A DNA stretch of 64,000 bases from Chitinophagaceae bacterium (GTDB lineage: Bacteria > Bacteroidota > Bacteroidia > Chitinophagales > Chitinophagaceae). This document shows positions 47,127-55,100 of this stretch, in pieces. Location of the stretch: contig JADJPV010000001.1 in the NCBI GenBank assembly GCA_016713085.1, positions 1,316,001 through 1,380,000 of the forward strand, written 5' to 3'. Both the position numbers and the translations under genes were made by a program. Below the pieces are notes generated by a model, which made no database searches, was not told the origin of the DNA, and saw only the letters and a list, made by a program, of their open reading frames with translations. The stretch's first letter is position 1. Each line of letters begins with the position of its first letter.

Positions 47127-47834
47127 TCAACCCGTAGCATTGCTGTTGGATGCAGCAATAAATTTTCCTTTTGTTTGTGTGACTGATGTACCGGGATCGA
47201 TAATGATGCGGTTGCTTTTGTATGCATTATAAAATTCTGTGTGAGTGGTTATGAACTGAACAGATAATTTATCGAGTTGCTCTTTTAAGAGTTTATCGGT
47301 TTTTATAAACAGATTGCTGAGATCTTTTGTATAGGCCGAGCGCAGACTGATTGCATTGCGTGGTGATGATATTGCTGCTGTATAGTTTGTTATAGCTGTG
47401 CTGAATGATGTAAGAACTGCTGCTGTAATTCCGTAGGGTGCCAATGCTGCGAGGTTTGCATTGGCAGCACTATGAATGTTTAAGCAGGTGGGTACTATAA
47501 GATCATCTTTAATACGGAGCAGTTTACGGGCGCTGAATTTTACCTGCTCTTTTAATGTGTTATTGGCAATAGAAGATGCGTAAGCAAAGACTGCATTTGC
47601 AATATTGGAAGCCTGCTGTGCCAATGTTTCTTTGTGTTTTGCTTTATCGGCGGTGATACCGGAGATAACCTGTATTTCGAGCTGGGCTGTGGTGAGAATG
47701 GACGCAATATTTGTATTGAGGCTGGTGATTGCTGTTTGGAAAGCAGGAATTGCAGCGATAACTGCGGGGTTATTGTTACAGTGCTTTGCGACTGCTCTGT
47801 ACATGTTGAGCTTTGCTTCATTTATTTTGTTCAT
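47127..47834 (-). CDS. hypothetical protein, mostly helical
   Basis: A 235-residue protein without signal peptide or membrane segment. It is rich in Ala, Asn, Thr and Ile, with long predicted helices (AAIPAFQTAITSLNTNIAS, then AKHKETLAQQASNIANAVFA) and several Lys. No named domain is recognised. It begins 6 bases after the stop codon of the heptad-repeat gene, so the two are almost certainly one operon and may work together. A shared terminator follows. Confidence 0.7.
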   Translation of the reverse strand: MNKINEAKLNMYRAVAKHCNNNPAVIAAIPAFQTAITSLNTNIASILTTAQLEIQVISGITADKAKHKETLAQQASNIANAVFAYASSIANNTLKEQVKFSARKLLRIKDDLIVPTCLNIHSAANANLAALAPYGITAAVLTSFSTAITNYTAAISSPRNAISLRSAYTKDLSNLFIKTDKLLKEQLDKLSVQFITTHTEFYNAYKSNRIIIDPGTSVTQTKGKFIAASNSNATG

Positions 47835-47840
47835 TTGTTT

Positions 47841-48353
47841 TTAGTTAACAGGTGTTTCAATAAATGTGAACGCTAATTTAGAAGGAATAACAGCTGTTGT
47901 CAATTCCCTGTTCATGGTATTGGGACATGTAGTATAGCTTGCGGAAGGTTCAATGCTTCCTGCGCATTCGATGATGTCTCCTGCGGAGTTTATAATATGA
48001 CATGACGTCAATGAATTGGGCTTTGACGTAGTTGAAATGGCAAATGACGCACCCACTTTTGCGAATGACGCTGTTATATTGGCGAATGACGCTCCTACAT
48101 TTGCGTATGACGCAGTTGAAATGGCGAATGACGCACTCACTTTTGCCAATGACGCTGCTCTGTTAGTGAATGACGCACCCACTTTTGCATATGACGCAGT
48201 TGTATTTGTCTTTGTCACTACAATATTTGCTAATGACAGGGTTAAAATTGACCAAGACGAGCTGAAATGGATTGTTTTGGGGCTGTGGATGAGTGTTTCT
48301 GTTATTGTGGCAGGAAATTGTCTGAACCCCCGCCGAAGAATTGTCTGAACCAT
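47841..48353 (-). CDS. hypothetical protein with tandem heptad repeats
   Basis: A 170-residue protein; about 70 residues in the middle consist of 7-residue repeats of the type ASFAKVG, ASFANIT, ASYANVG. They come from the 21-bp DNA repeats at 48003-48275. The C-terminal 45 residues (SIEPSASYTTCPNTMNREL and onward) are not repetitive and read as an ordinary protein end. No signal peptide. The other strand is also open over the repeats, but this strand is supported by the 6-base spacing to the downstream gene. Function unknown. Confidence 0.55.
   Translation of the reverse strand: MVQTILRRGFRQFPATITETLIHSPKTIHFSSSWSILTLSLANIVVTKTNTTASYAKVGASFTNRAASLAKVSASFAISTASYANVGASFANITASFAKVGASFAISTTSKPNSLTSCHIINSAGDIIECAGSIEPSASYTTCPNTMNRELTTAVIPSKLAFTFIETPVN
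48003..48275. repeat. array of thirteen 21-bp repeats with an 84-bp superperiod
   Basis: TGACG or a one-base variant recurs at 48003, 48024, 48045, 48066, 48087, 48108, 48129, 48150, 48171, 48192, 48213, 48234 and 48255, always 21 bases apart. Units four apart are more alike (for example 48045 and 48129, both C-ending CACTTTTGC), so a block of four units (84 bp, 28 codons) appears duplicated. No indels disturb the register. Confidence 0.9.
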
Positions 48354-48542
48354 GATTTTTAGGATTTTAAGGATTCATAAGATGGGATTGTTACCTGGTG
48401 TGGCCGCCTGGAGCGGCGTGACCTGACGAGCGCTTGCGAAAAAGGTTTTGCCGGGGAGGCGGGAAGGGAGAAAGAAAAAGCAGATGGAGCTAAACTGATT
48501 TAGTTTTGCTTGGTAGTGCGGCTTGCCCCGTATTGCGGGGGT

Positions 48543-48593
48543 GAGTGAGGCAGCAGCGCATAAAATCAATTGCTGAGACTCGCTTGAGAAAGA
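48543..48593. repeat. repeat B, copy 1
   Basis: GAGTGAGGCAGC is followed by AGCGCA, AAAAT and GAGACTCGCTTGAGAA. The same order, at roughly 80 percent identity by eye, recurs at 50115-50165. It stands directly before the first gene of module 1. Confidence 0.75.
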
Positions 48594-48640
48594 AAATGAC
48601 GACTTTTAATAAAAACTTCCGCCAACACCTGATCGTTGCA

Positions 48641-49297
48641 ATGAACCAAATAAAGAGCATGCGTAACATACCATTATTCTTTTTATTTATCAGCTTTGGT
48701 TGTAACCAATCAAATCGGAACGCTAAATACAATGCTCTTTTAAGCTCTGTCGACACATCTAATACAATTGTTTCAAAAAATATTTCGATTGTTCCTGATA
48801 CTTCTAATCAGAATATATATGACTTTATGAAAATTATGGTTAACGATCAAAAATTGAACTTGAACTATGGCTTGTCAATTGAACCTGAGTTTGGTTGTGA
48901 TTTATCAGGTGATGATATCTCCTTTTTAAACACTTTACTTATTGAGCCCGAAAAACAGGAGATAAAAGCAGATACAGGTGACTGGCAAAACATAACAATA
49001 ACAAATAGTTCCTTTGAACTAAAAAAGTGCTTAACTCCAGCAGATATTAAATCAATGCTGGAGCAAAAGAGAATATTACCAACTTTTAAATGGAACAATT
49101 CACGACTTGGTTTTGATATGGCAAATAATAAAAACTGGTATTGTTTTTCAATTCCTCTTTTTTCGAAGGATAAGAAAAAGGTAGTTATGATGGTTAGAGA
49201 TCTGTGTCAGGGTTTATGCGGTACGGGGCGGACAATTTTATTCGTAAAAGAAAACAGCAAATGGGTTTCGCAAACCGGAGGACAGTGGATACACTAA
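48641..49297 (+). CDS. hypothetical lipoprotein
   Basis: A 218-residue lipoprotein from the ATG at 48641 (the ATG at 48659 is an alternative); the lipobox is FISFGC. The mature protein is acidic with several Cys (GCDLSGDD, KKCLTPAD, DLCQGLCG). No named family is recognised. It is the first gene of the module bounded by repeat B (48543) and repeat A (49904). The open frame extends upstream into repeat B, but that part is not protein-like. Confidence 0.65.
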   Translation: MNQIKSMRNIPLFFLFISFGCNQSNRNAKYNALLSSVDTSNTIVSKNISIVPDTSNQNIYDFMKIMVNDQKLNLNYGLSIEPEFGCDLSGDDISFLNTLLIEPEKQEIKADTGDWQNITITNSSFELKKCLTPADIKSMLEQKRILPTFKWNNSRLGFDMANNKNWYCFSIPLFSKDKKKVVMMVRDLCQGLCGTGRTILFVKENSKWVSQTGGQWIH

Positions 49298-49461
49298 ATG
49301 TTGAGGGCAGTCGCTTGTGTTTTATGCAAGCCGGGTTGAACAAACAATATTGAGCATTAGTTTTTAACTTCATTAAAACATTTTCAATCAGCAGTGGCAA
49401 GGGCAGACGGAATTCTAATTCCCAACCTGCATAAAGCCCTCTGCGTTGGCTGCCATAAATT

Positions 49462-49893
49462 ATGACTTTCTCCTTAAATAACAATCAAGAAATCATTAGC
49501 AGAGACATTGCATTAGACATGTTAATTTCTGTATTTCCTGATTTAAAGGAGCAGTGGAAGAACTATTTAGCAGAAGAGTACAAAAATTATAATGAAGAGC
49601 GACTAGACTATATTGACATCGGAATAGTCATCGATTATATTGTTGAAAAGAAGAAATCAAACGAGACCAAAGGATTCGACGACTTCTTCATCCGAGTGGA
49701 AAACATTTTGACTTCAGGTGACAGTTATACAATGGAACTAACAATTATCGGGCTTCTTGAAGGCATTCAGAATGTTTGCGGATCTGAAGTAAACTATTAT
49801 GATGGCTTTGATGAATGGCTAAAACCAAAAACAAAAAAGGTATGGCTTGAACTCATTGAGTTTTGGGAAGGCAAAAGCTCTAAATTGATTTAA
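49462..49893 (+). CDS. hypothetical acidic protein (DUF7674-like)
   Basis: A 143-residue cytoplasmic acidic protein: ISRDIALDMLISVFPDLKEQ, then AEEYKNYNEERLDYIDIG and the C-terminal GFDEWLKPKTKKVWLELIEF. It resembles the DUF7674 group and, more loosely, small immunity-type proteins of the SMI1 class, but I am unsure. It stands 164 bases after the lipoprotein gene and ends 10 bases before repeat A copy 1. Function unknown. Confidence 0.6.
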   Translation: MTFSLNNNQEIISRDIALDMLISVFPDLKEQWKNYLAEEYKNYNEERLDYIDIGIVIDYIVEKKKSNETKGFDDFFIRVENILTSGDSYTMELTIIGLLEGIQNVCGSEVNYYDGFDEWLKPKTKKVWLELIEFWEGKSSKLI

Positions 49894-49903
49894 TAAGATC
49901 TTT

Positions 49904-50019
49904 TAATCATAGGTATGCCATACTTTGAAAGTATGGCATACCTGTTTGAAGCTGTTTCATATACTGGTGTTTTTTTATCTTTACTTATGCAAGATGTCTG
50001 ACGTCTTAAGGACGTCCTG
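49904..50019. repeat. repeat A, copy 1, with a 33-bp palindrome
   Basis: Starts TAATCAT, then a perfect palindrome at 49911-49943 with 16-base arms AGGTATGCCATACTTT/AAAGTATGGCATACCT around one G. It continues with a GAAGCTG segment, GCAAGATGTCTGA and an imperfect palindrome GACGTC-TTAAG-GACGTC. A second copy lies at 51374-51488, with few differences. Confidence 0.88.
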
Positions 50020-50114
50020 ACATCGCCTCCGCATTTTGAAGTGCAGGTGTCTTTTTTGTTTAGGTTGAAATTTTTGATGTTGAATAGATAGTTTATTTAG
50101 CTTAGCAGGACGGG

Positions 50115-50165
50115 GAGTGAGGCAGCCAGCGCACAAAACCTTTGCCGAGACTCGCCTGAGAACCA
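50115..50165. repeat. repeat B, copy 2
   Basis: GAGTGAGGCAGC, then AGCGCACAAAACC and GAGACTCGCCTGAGAA, matching copy 1 at 48543. It lies 40 bases before the first gene of module 2. Confidence 0.75.
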
Positions 50166-50204
50166 AACGTTAACTGCAATTTGTCAAAGATTTAAAAATA
50201 TAAA

Positions 50205-50750
50205 ATGAAAGTAATTCTGATTGTTTATTCATTCTTTTTTTTTGCCGTATCATCCAAATCCCAGATCATTGACAACAAAAATTATTATGACTATAGCAGT
50301 AGTTCAGGCAGCATTAATTGGCTTCGACCCAGTGATGCTGTTCCAGTAATCATTGACCAATTGCTGAAAAAAAATATAGCTTATCACACCATCAGCATTG
50401 GAGATTTAATAGAAATCAACGACAGTGCAAAAATTGTTTCTACAGTATCTTTTGAACTAAATGGCAAAAGGTATGGCTTCATATTTGAAACATCTCATTC
50501 AATACCAATAAATCCGAAACACCGAGACTTTCTGAAAAATGACACGCAAATAACATTTCAAACCGAATTTGATATAGATGGTAATTTTAAGTCTTCAAAA
50601 GAAATCAACCCCTTGCCAAAAAATATTTTTCTGCTCAAAGAAGATTGTTACTGGTATCAATATGGCGATAATAAGAATAATCCCGTCTCAAAGGATGTAA
50701 TACAACAAATCCTTCGTCAAGACATTGATGAATATTTGAAGAGAATTTAA
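50205..50750 (+). CDS. secreted hypothetical protein
   Basis: A 181-residue exported protein (signal peptide VYSFFFFAVSSKSQ). The mature part contains IKFELNGK-like strands (STVSFELNGKRYGFIFETSH) and a C-terminal acidic helix. No named family is recognised. It is the first gene after repeat B copy 2, in a position equivalent to the lipoprotein of module 1. Confidence 0.65.
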   Translation: MKVILIVYSFFFFAVSSKSQIIDNKNYYDYSSSSGSINWLRPSDAVPVIIDQLLKKNIAYHTISIGDLIEINDSAKIVSTVSFELNGKRYGFIFETSHSIPINPKHRDFLKNDTQITFQTEFDIDGNFKSSKEINPLPKNIFLLKEDCYWYQYGDNKNNPVSKDVIQQILRQDIDEYLKRI

Positions 50751-50857
50751 ACTGCGCCCAATAAAAGGTTTTGTGCAATTGGGGCATGATGTTGAAACAA
50801 TCATCAGCAATACCTGCCCGTAACACTGTTATACTTTAAAATTTGAAATAAATCAAG

Positions 50858-51250
50858 ATGAAGTTATTTGACCAAACATTTTTACTTCGTTTAGCTGTTG
50901 CAATTATTTTAATTATGCATAGTGTTCCAGGAATGTTTAACAATGGTATAAATGAATTTGGCAAATTCTACTTAAACGAAGCTGGATTTTCTCCAATAGG
51001 TGTTCCGGTTGCATGGATAATAAAACTATCGCATGTCATTTGCGCTATCTTATTACTAATAAATAAGTTTATTAAACCTGCTGGAATTGTGACAATCTTA
51101 ATTTTAATTGCCGGAATATTTATGGTTCATTTAAAAGAAGGTTGGTATGTTGTTGGCGGTGGACGAAATGGAATTGAGTTTAATTTTCTGCTAATATTCG
51201 TACTCTTAACAATCATATTCCCCAGTGGTTTTAAAAGCAAGATCCGCTAA
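50858..51250 (+). CDS. DoxX family membrane protein
   Basis: A 130-residue inner-membrane protein with four hydrophobic segments (about residues 10-28, 48-65, 73-92 and 108-123). The start FLLRLAVAIILIMHSVPGMF is typical for DoxX-like proteins, which are linked to thiol redox or sulphur metabolism in some bacteria. It is the second gene of module 2 and is followed by repeat A copy 2. The link to the preceding secreted protein is unknown. Confidence 0.82.
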   Translation: MKLFDQTFLLRLAVAIILIMHSVPGMFNNGINEFGKFYLNEAGFSPIGVPVAWIIKLSHVICAILLLINKFIKPAGIVTILILIAGIFMVHLKEGWYVVGGGRNGIEFNFLLIFVLLTIIFPSGFKSKIR

Positions 51251-51373
51251 CATGAACTATGTAAAAAACCTCTTCCCCTACAGGTCTACATTAAAAACAA
51301 ATGATCAATAAAAAATTTCTCAGGCGGGTGTTGGTTCAGATACAGTGTTTAGCCGCCTGACTTGAGTAAAGGC

Positions 51374-51488
51374 TAATCATAGGTATGCCATACTTTGAAA
51401 GTATGGCATACCTGTTTTGAAGCTGCTTCATTTACAGGTGTTTTCAACTTTACCTGTGCAAGATGTCTGAAGTCTTAAGAACGTCCTG
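51374..51488. repeat. repeat A, copy 2, with a 33-bp palindrome
   Basis: Same order as copy 1: TAATCAT, palindrome at 51381-51413 (identical to 49911-49943), GAAGCTG segment, GCAAGATGTCTGA, and a decayed GAAGTC-TTAAG-AACGTC palindrome. It ends module 2. The rest of the 51251-51631 gap holds an inverted repeat (TCAGGCGG/CCGCCTGA at 51320-51360) and the transporter terminator. Confidence 0.88.
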
Positions 51489-51594
51489 CTGAGAAAAGAT
51501 ATACACGTACAAGAGAGCGACGCAACAAAAGCCTGATAGTAGCACCGGCTTCTGTAACAAAAAATATTCAAGCCGTTTTACAAAACAGGCTGTA

Positions 51595-51624
51595 TAAAAA
51601 AAGCCCCGATGTTTCAACCGGGGC
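51595..51624 (-). terminator. intrinsic terminator of the transporter gene
   Basis: On the minus strand, GCCCCG and CGGGGC form the stem across a 10-base loop, followed by an eight-base T tract. It starts 8 bases after the stop codon. Confidence 0.82.
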
Positions 51625-51631
51625 CTTTGTT

Positions 51632-53305
51632 TTATGCAAAGAATAGTATGAGTAATTGTCCCGCTATAATTCTCAGAATCATTGTGAGCGGATAAACAGT
51701 TGCGTAATTAATAGAAGCCACTTCATTTTTTGCCAGCTGTGATGAAAAGGCAAGTGCAGGAGGATCGGTACTTGCACCGGAAAGAATACCGCATATTTCG
51801 AAATAGGTTTTCCTGAAACCGTAGTGGGCAATTAAGCCTACCACTAATAAAGGAACCATTGTAACGGTAAGACCCATTCCAATCCACATCCATGCATTAC
51901 CACCTTCGAATGCAGTGTGCAGATTAGCACCGCTGCTTAAACCAACACTGGCAAGGAAGAGGGTGATCCCTAATTCACGCAGCATTAGGTTGGCACTGTA
52001 GGTTGTAAACTGGTTGAGATAAAGTTTGTTTCCATAACGGCTGAGCAGCAAAGCAATAATTAACGGTCCGCCTGCCAAACCAATTTTAACCGGCACGGGC
52101 ATGTTAAAGAAAAACATGGGGATGCTTCCGAGAACAACACCGAGGATAATTCCAAAAAAGATAGGAGCCAGATCGGGAACATCGAGACGTTTCATTTCAT
52201 TACCCACTGCTTTGGTAACAGCTTCAATTCCATCTTTTGTACCAACTACTTTCAGGTTATCGCCCAGCTGTAAAATAATATCGCCATGAGGCACCATTTC
52301 CACACCGGCCCTGTTGAGTCTTGTTAATGTAAAGTCGTGCTGATGAAGTGCAGAAAGATCGCCTAATCTTTTATGTGTTACACCGGCCTGTGTAACAGTA
52401 ATAATCCTGGAGATCAATTCACTTTGAGGTGCTTCTTTGAGATCCATGTTACTTTCTTCACCCACAATCAGTTTCAGCATTTGAATCTGTTCTTTGTGTG
52501 CAACAATTAAAAGCACATCGCCTTCATGTAAAACTGTTTGAGGTGTTGGTGTACTGATTTCGCCCGACTGAAAAATTCTTGAAACTACAATGGGATCTTT
52601 CAACAGTTCAAATACTTCACGCAGTTGCTTTCCAAAGAGCTGTTTGTTTTCGAGTTTGAGATGAACGGATACGGGACGGTTTGATTTCATTGCATCGAGC
52701 TTGCGGTGAAGCTCTCTTTCTTTATCAAGATTAACCCTGAAAATTACTTTGAGTAAAAGAATTGATCCGATAATACCAAACACACCGAAGGGATATACCA
52801 ATGCGTAAGCAAGTGTAATCATGGATGATGTTTCGGCAGGCAACTGCAGATCTTTTGCTGCTGCCTGTGCAGCACCCATTCCGGGAGTATTGGTAACAGC
52901 ACCACTCATGATACCCGTTAAAGTAGGCATGGGTGTTCCGGAAAAATAGAAGAAGAGAATAACAATTGTTACACCAAGAAGTACAACTGATGCAGCAAGT
53001 CCGTTGGTGACGATTGCATTTTTTTTCAGTGATGCAAAAAAACCGGGACCAACCTGTAAGCCAATTGTATACACAAAGAGGATTAATCCAAACTCACGCA
53101 GAAAATGTTCTGTTTCTTTATTTACATGGATGCCTGCATAAGAAATTGCAAGCCCCATAAAGAGAACCCATGTAACGCCGAGTGAAATTCCAAAAATCTT
53201 TAACCGTCCAAGCCATACCCCCACTGCAATCACCAATCCAAAGATGATAACTGTTTGAGGGATGCTTTCTTCTGTAATTAATTTGATTAGCCAGTCTATA
53301 TTCAT
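51632..53305 (-). CDS. AspT/YidE-like transporter (aspartate:alanine exchanger family)
   Basis: Inner-membrane transporter of 557 residues: about five hydrophobic segments before residue 180, two TrkA-C-like regulatory domains over about 200-370 (VSVHLKLENKQLFGKQLREV and TLTRLNRAGVEMVPHGDIIL), and a second set of segments to the C-terminus. Conserved GAVTNTPGMGAAQAA and its counterpart GILSGASTDPPALAF mark both halves. The substrate cannot be predicted; aspartate/alanine exchange is known for AspT. TACTTTTG on the minus strand at 53323-53330 is a -7 candidate. Confidence 0.88.
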   Translation of the reverse strand: MNIDWLIKLITEESIPQTVIIFGLVIAVGVWLGRLKIFGISLGVTWVLFMGLAISYAGIHVNKETEHFLREFGLILFVYTIGLQVGPGFFASLKKNAIVTNGLAASVVLLGVTIVILFFYFSGTPMPTLTGIMSGAVTNTPGMGAAQAAAKDLQLPAETSSMITLAYALVYPFGVFGIIGSILLLKVIFRVNLDKERELHRKLDAMKSNRPVSVHLKLENKQLFGKQLREVFELLKDPIVVSRIFQSGEISTPTPQTVLHEGDVLLIVAHKEQIQMLKLIVGEESNMDLKEAPQSELISRIITVTQAGVTHKRLGDLSALHQHDFTLTRLNRAGVEMVPHGDIILQLGDNLKVVGTKDGIEAVTKAVGNEMKRLDVPDLAPIFFGIILGVVLGSIPMFFFNMPVPVKIGLAGGPLIIALLLSRYGNKLYLNQFTTYSANLMLRELGITLFLASVGLSSGANLHTAFEGGNAWMWIGMGLTVTMVPLLVVGLIAHYGFRKTYFEICGILSGASTDPPALAFSSQLAKNEVASINYATVYPLTMILRIIAGQLLILFFA

Positions 53306-53412
53306 ATATCAGAAATAAAGTGCAAAAGTAGAAGTGAATACTGAGTTACCGGCTAACGAAAATCATCCTTTCAACTTTCATTGAACAGGAATTTGAACTT
53401 TTTAGCCTGAGA

Positions 53413-53865
53413 TTATTTGTCTTTCACCAGCATTGTCTTCGTCCATTGGTCGTGCCACATCGTTGTTCCTGAGAAGCCGCTGAGAAATTCAAAAGGAACA
53501 AAACGAATGAGCGTTCGTATAAATGCTTTGCCATAAGAGATAGGTTCGCCTGCTTCTGTAACAACTTTTGTTTTAGTGATGAGCTTGCCTAATGTTTTTC
53601 CATTTGAGCCTTCAAGCAATGAATAATAAAGAATGATTACAGCAAAATAAAGAAAAAGGAAAAAGAGCTGAATTCCGCCTCCACTCATTCTCCCGCCGGT
53701 TTCTGATGTTGCAAAAGCAGCCAATCCAAGAATAACACCAAGAATCATCATTACAATATAAAAGGCAATAACATCAATTATGCAGTTTAAAAACCGTTGC
53801 CCTGCACTTGCATACTGAAATGATGGTTCTGTAAATTCATTCAGCAGATTATTTTGTGTTTCCAT
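53413..53865 (-). CDS. RDD family membrane protein
   Basis: A 150-residue protein with three hydrophobic segments; the RDD-family start is recognisable (ASAGQRFLNCIIDVIAFYIV) with its Arg and Asp residues, and the C-terminal YGKAFIRTLIRFVPFEFLSG is conserved. The ATG at 53865 is preferred to the longer frame at 53907. The function is unknown; some relatives affect ion transport. It is an isolated gene between the DHS-like gene and the transporter. Confidence 0.88.
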   Translation of the reverse strand: METQNNLLNEFTEPSFQYASAGQRFLNCIIDVIAFYIVMMILGVILGLAAFATSETGGRMSGGGIQLFFLFLYFAVIILYYSLLEGSNGKTLGKLITKTKVVTEAGEPISYGKAFIRTLIRFVPFEFLSGFSGTTMWHDQWTKTMLVKDK

Positions 53866-53931
53866 AAAATGTGAGTTTGTTTTATAAAGCTTCAAATTAA
53901 TAAACAAATTCCGTATTAAATTTCTGTTGAA

Positions 53932-53966
53932 TAAAAAAACCGCTGCTGATGCAACGGCTTTTTATT
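53932..53966. terminator. terminator between the RDD and DHS-like genes
   Basis: AACCGCTGC and GCAACGGCTT form a stem with one mismatch around TGAT, with A/T tracts on both sides. It fits as the terminator of the 53983 gene on the minus strand. Confidence 0.7.
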
Positions 53967-53982
53967 TACTGATTATTTTTCA

Positions 53983-54957
53983 TTACCATCCAAGTATCCA
54001 TGCAAAGATGAGCGGCGCAACAATGGTAGCATCGCTTTCAACAATGAACTTGGGTGTATTGATATCTAATTTACCCCAGGTAATTTTTTCATTCGGCACT
54101 GCACCGCTGTATGAACCATAAGAAGTGGTTGAATCAGAGATCTGGCAGAAATAACTCCAGAAAGGAACATCGTGCCATTCAAGATCCTGGTACATCATCG
54201 GCACCACACAGATTGGAAAGTCGCCTGCAATACCGCCGCCAATCTGGAAAAAGCCAACACCTTTGCCTGCACTGTTTGCCCTGTACCACTCAGTAAGCCA
54301 TACCATATATTCAATACCGCTTTTAACCGTACTTGCTTTTAATTCGCCTTTAATAACATAGCTGGCAAAGATGTTACCGGTTGTACTGTCTTCCCAACCC
54401 GGAACAACAATGGGAATATTTTTTTCAGCAGCTGCAATGATCCAGCTGTTCTTTGGATCAATTTCATAATACTGTTCCAGTTCTCCGCTTAATACTGTTT
54501 TATATAAAAATTCATGCGGGAAATAACGTTCGCCTTTTGCTTCGGCTTCATTCCACTTTTTCACTAAATGTTTTTGTAAACGGCGGAAGGCTTCTTCCTC
54601 GGGAATGCAGGTATCTGTAACACGGTTGAAATGATTTTCCAGCAGATCCCACTCATCCTGTGGGGTAAGATCACGGTAATTGGGTACACGTTTGTAATGA
54701 CTGTGTGCAACAAGGTTCATCACATCTTCTTCGAGGTTGGCACCTGTACAACTGATAATCTGTACCTTATCCTGGCGGATCATTTCAGCAAGGCTCAACC
54801 CCAGCTCGGCTGTACTCATGGCACCTCCAAGAGTGATCATCATTTTACCACCTTCGTTCAAATGTGTTTCATATCCTTTTGCTGCGTCAACCAATGCCGC
54901 TGCATTAAAGTGGCGGTAATGATGCTGTACAAATTGTGAAACCGGACCTTTGCTCAT
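53983..54957 (-). CDS. deoxyhypusine synthase-like protein
   Basis: Bacterial member of the deoxyhypusine synthase fold, which transfers the aminobutyl group of spermidine; bacterial relatives make homospermidine or act on unknown amines. From the ATG at 54957 the protein has 324 residues. NAD-binding glycine motifs (GGKMMITLGGAMSTAELGLS) and EKITWGKLDINTPKF with a Lys at the position of the catalytic Lys support this. TACTTTTG at 54983-54990 on the minus strand is a -7 candidate. The partner substrate is not shown by context. Confidence 0.85.
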   Translation of the reverse strand: MSKGPVSQFVQHHYRHFNAAALVDAAKGYETHLNEGGKMMITLGGAMSTAELGLSLAEMIRQDKVQIISCTGANLEEDVMNLVAHSHYKRVPNYRDLTPQDEWDLLENHFNRVTDTCIPEEEAFRRLQKHLVKKWNEAEAKGERYFPHEFLYKTVLSGELEQYYEIDPKNSWIIAAAEKNIPIVVPGWEDSTTGNIFASYVIKGELKASTVKSGIEYMVWLTEWYRANSAGKGVGFFQIGGGIAGDFPICVVPMMYQDLEWHDVPFWSYFCQISDSTTSYGSYSGAVPNEKITWGKLDINTPKFIVESDATIVAPLIFAWILGW

Positions 54958-55043
54958 GTTCTTCGTTTTTAATATTGAGCAGCAAAAGTAAATATTTAAA
55001 CCATTGTATTGAGTTGCTGTTTTAAGCAGCGCAGCGTTTTTCA

Positions 55044-55074
55044 ACAAAAAGCCCCAAACGGTTAAGTTGGGGCT
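55044..55074 (-). terminator. intrinsic terminator of the 55101 gene
   Basis: On the minus strand AGCCCCAA and TTGGGGCT pair across 9 bases, followed by TTTTTG. Confidence 0.85.
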
Positions 55075-55100
55075 GTCCAAAACAATCTATCTGCAGGTGT

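Noticed and set aside
33758..48275. The 21-bp arrays as CRISPR
   Set aside because: The units are adjacent without spacers and there is no cas gene; the period is too short for repeat plus spacer.
48016..48348. Plus-strand 110-residue frame over the second array (ANDAPTF heptads)
   Set aside because: The repeat keeps several frames open; the minus strand has better support from the 6-base spacing and the non-repetitive C-terminus. It is not fully excluded.
48543..50165. Repeat B as an integron attC site
   Set aside because: The 7-base core sites GTTRRRY/RYYYAAC are not present in a convincing form and no integron integrase is in the window.
49981..50166. 61-residue minus-strand frame over repeats A and B
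   Set aside because: Its sequence is just the translated repeat pair; repeats of this kind give many spurious frames.
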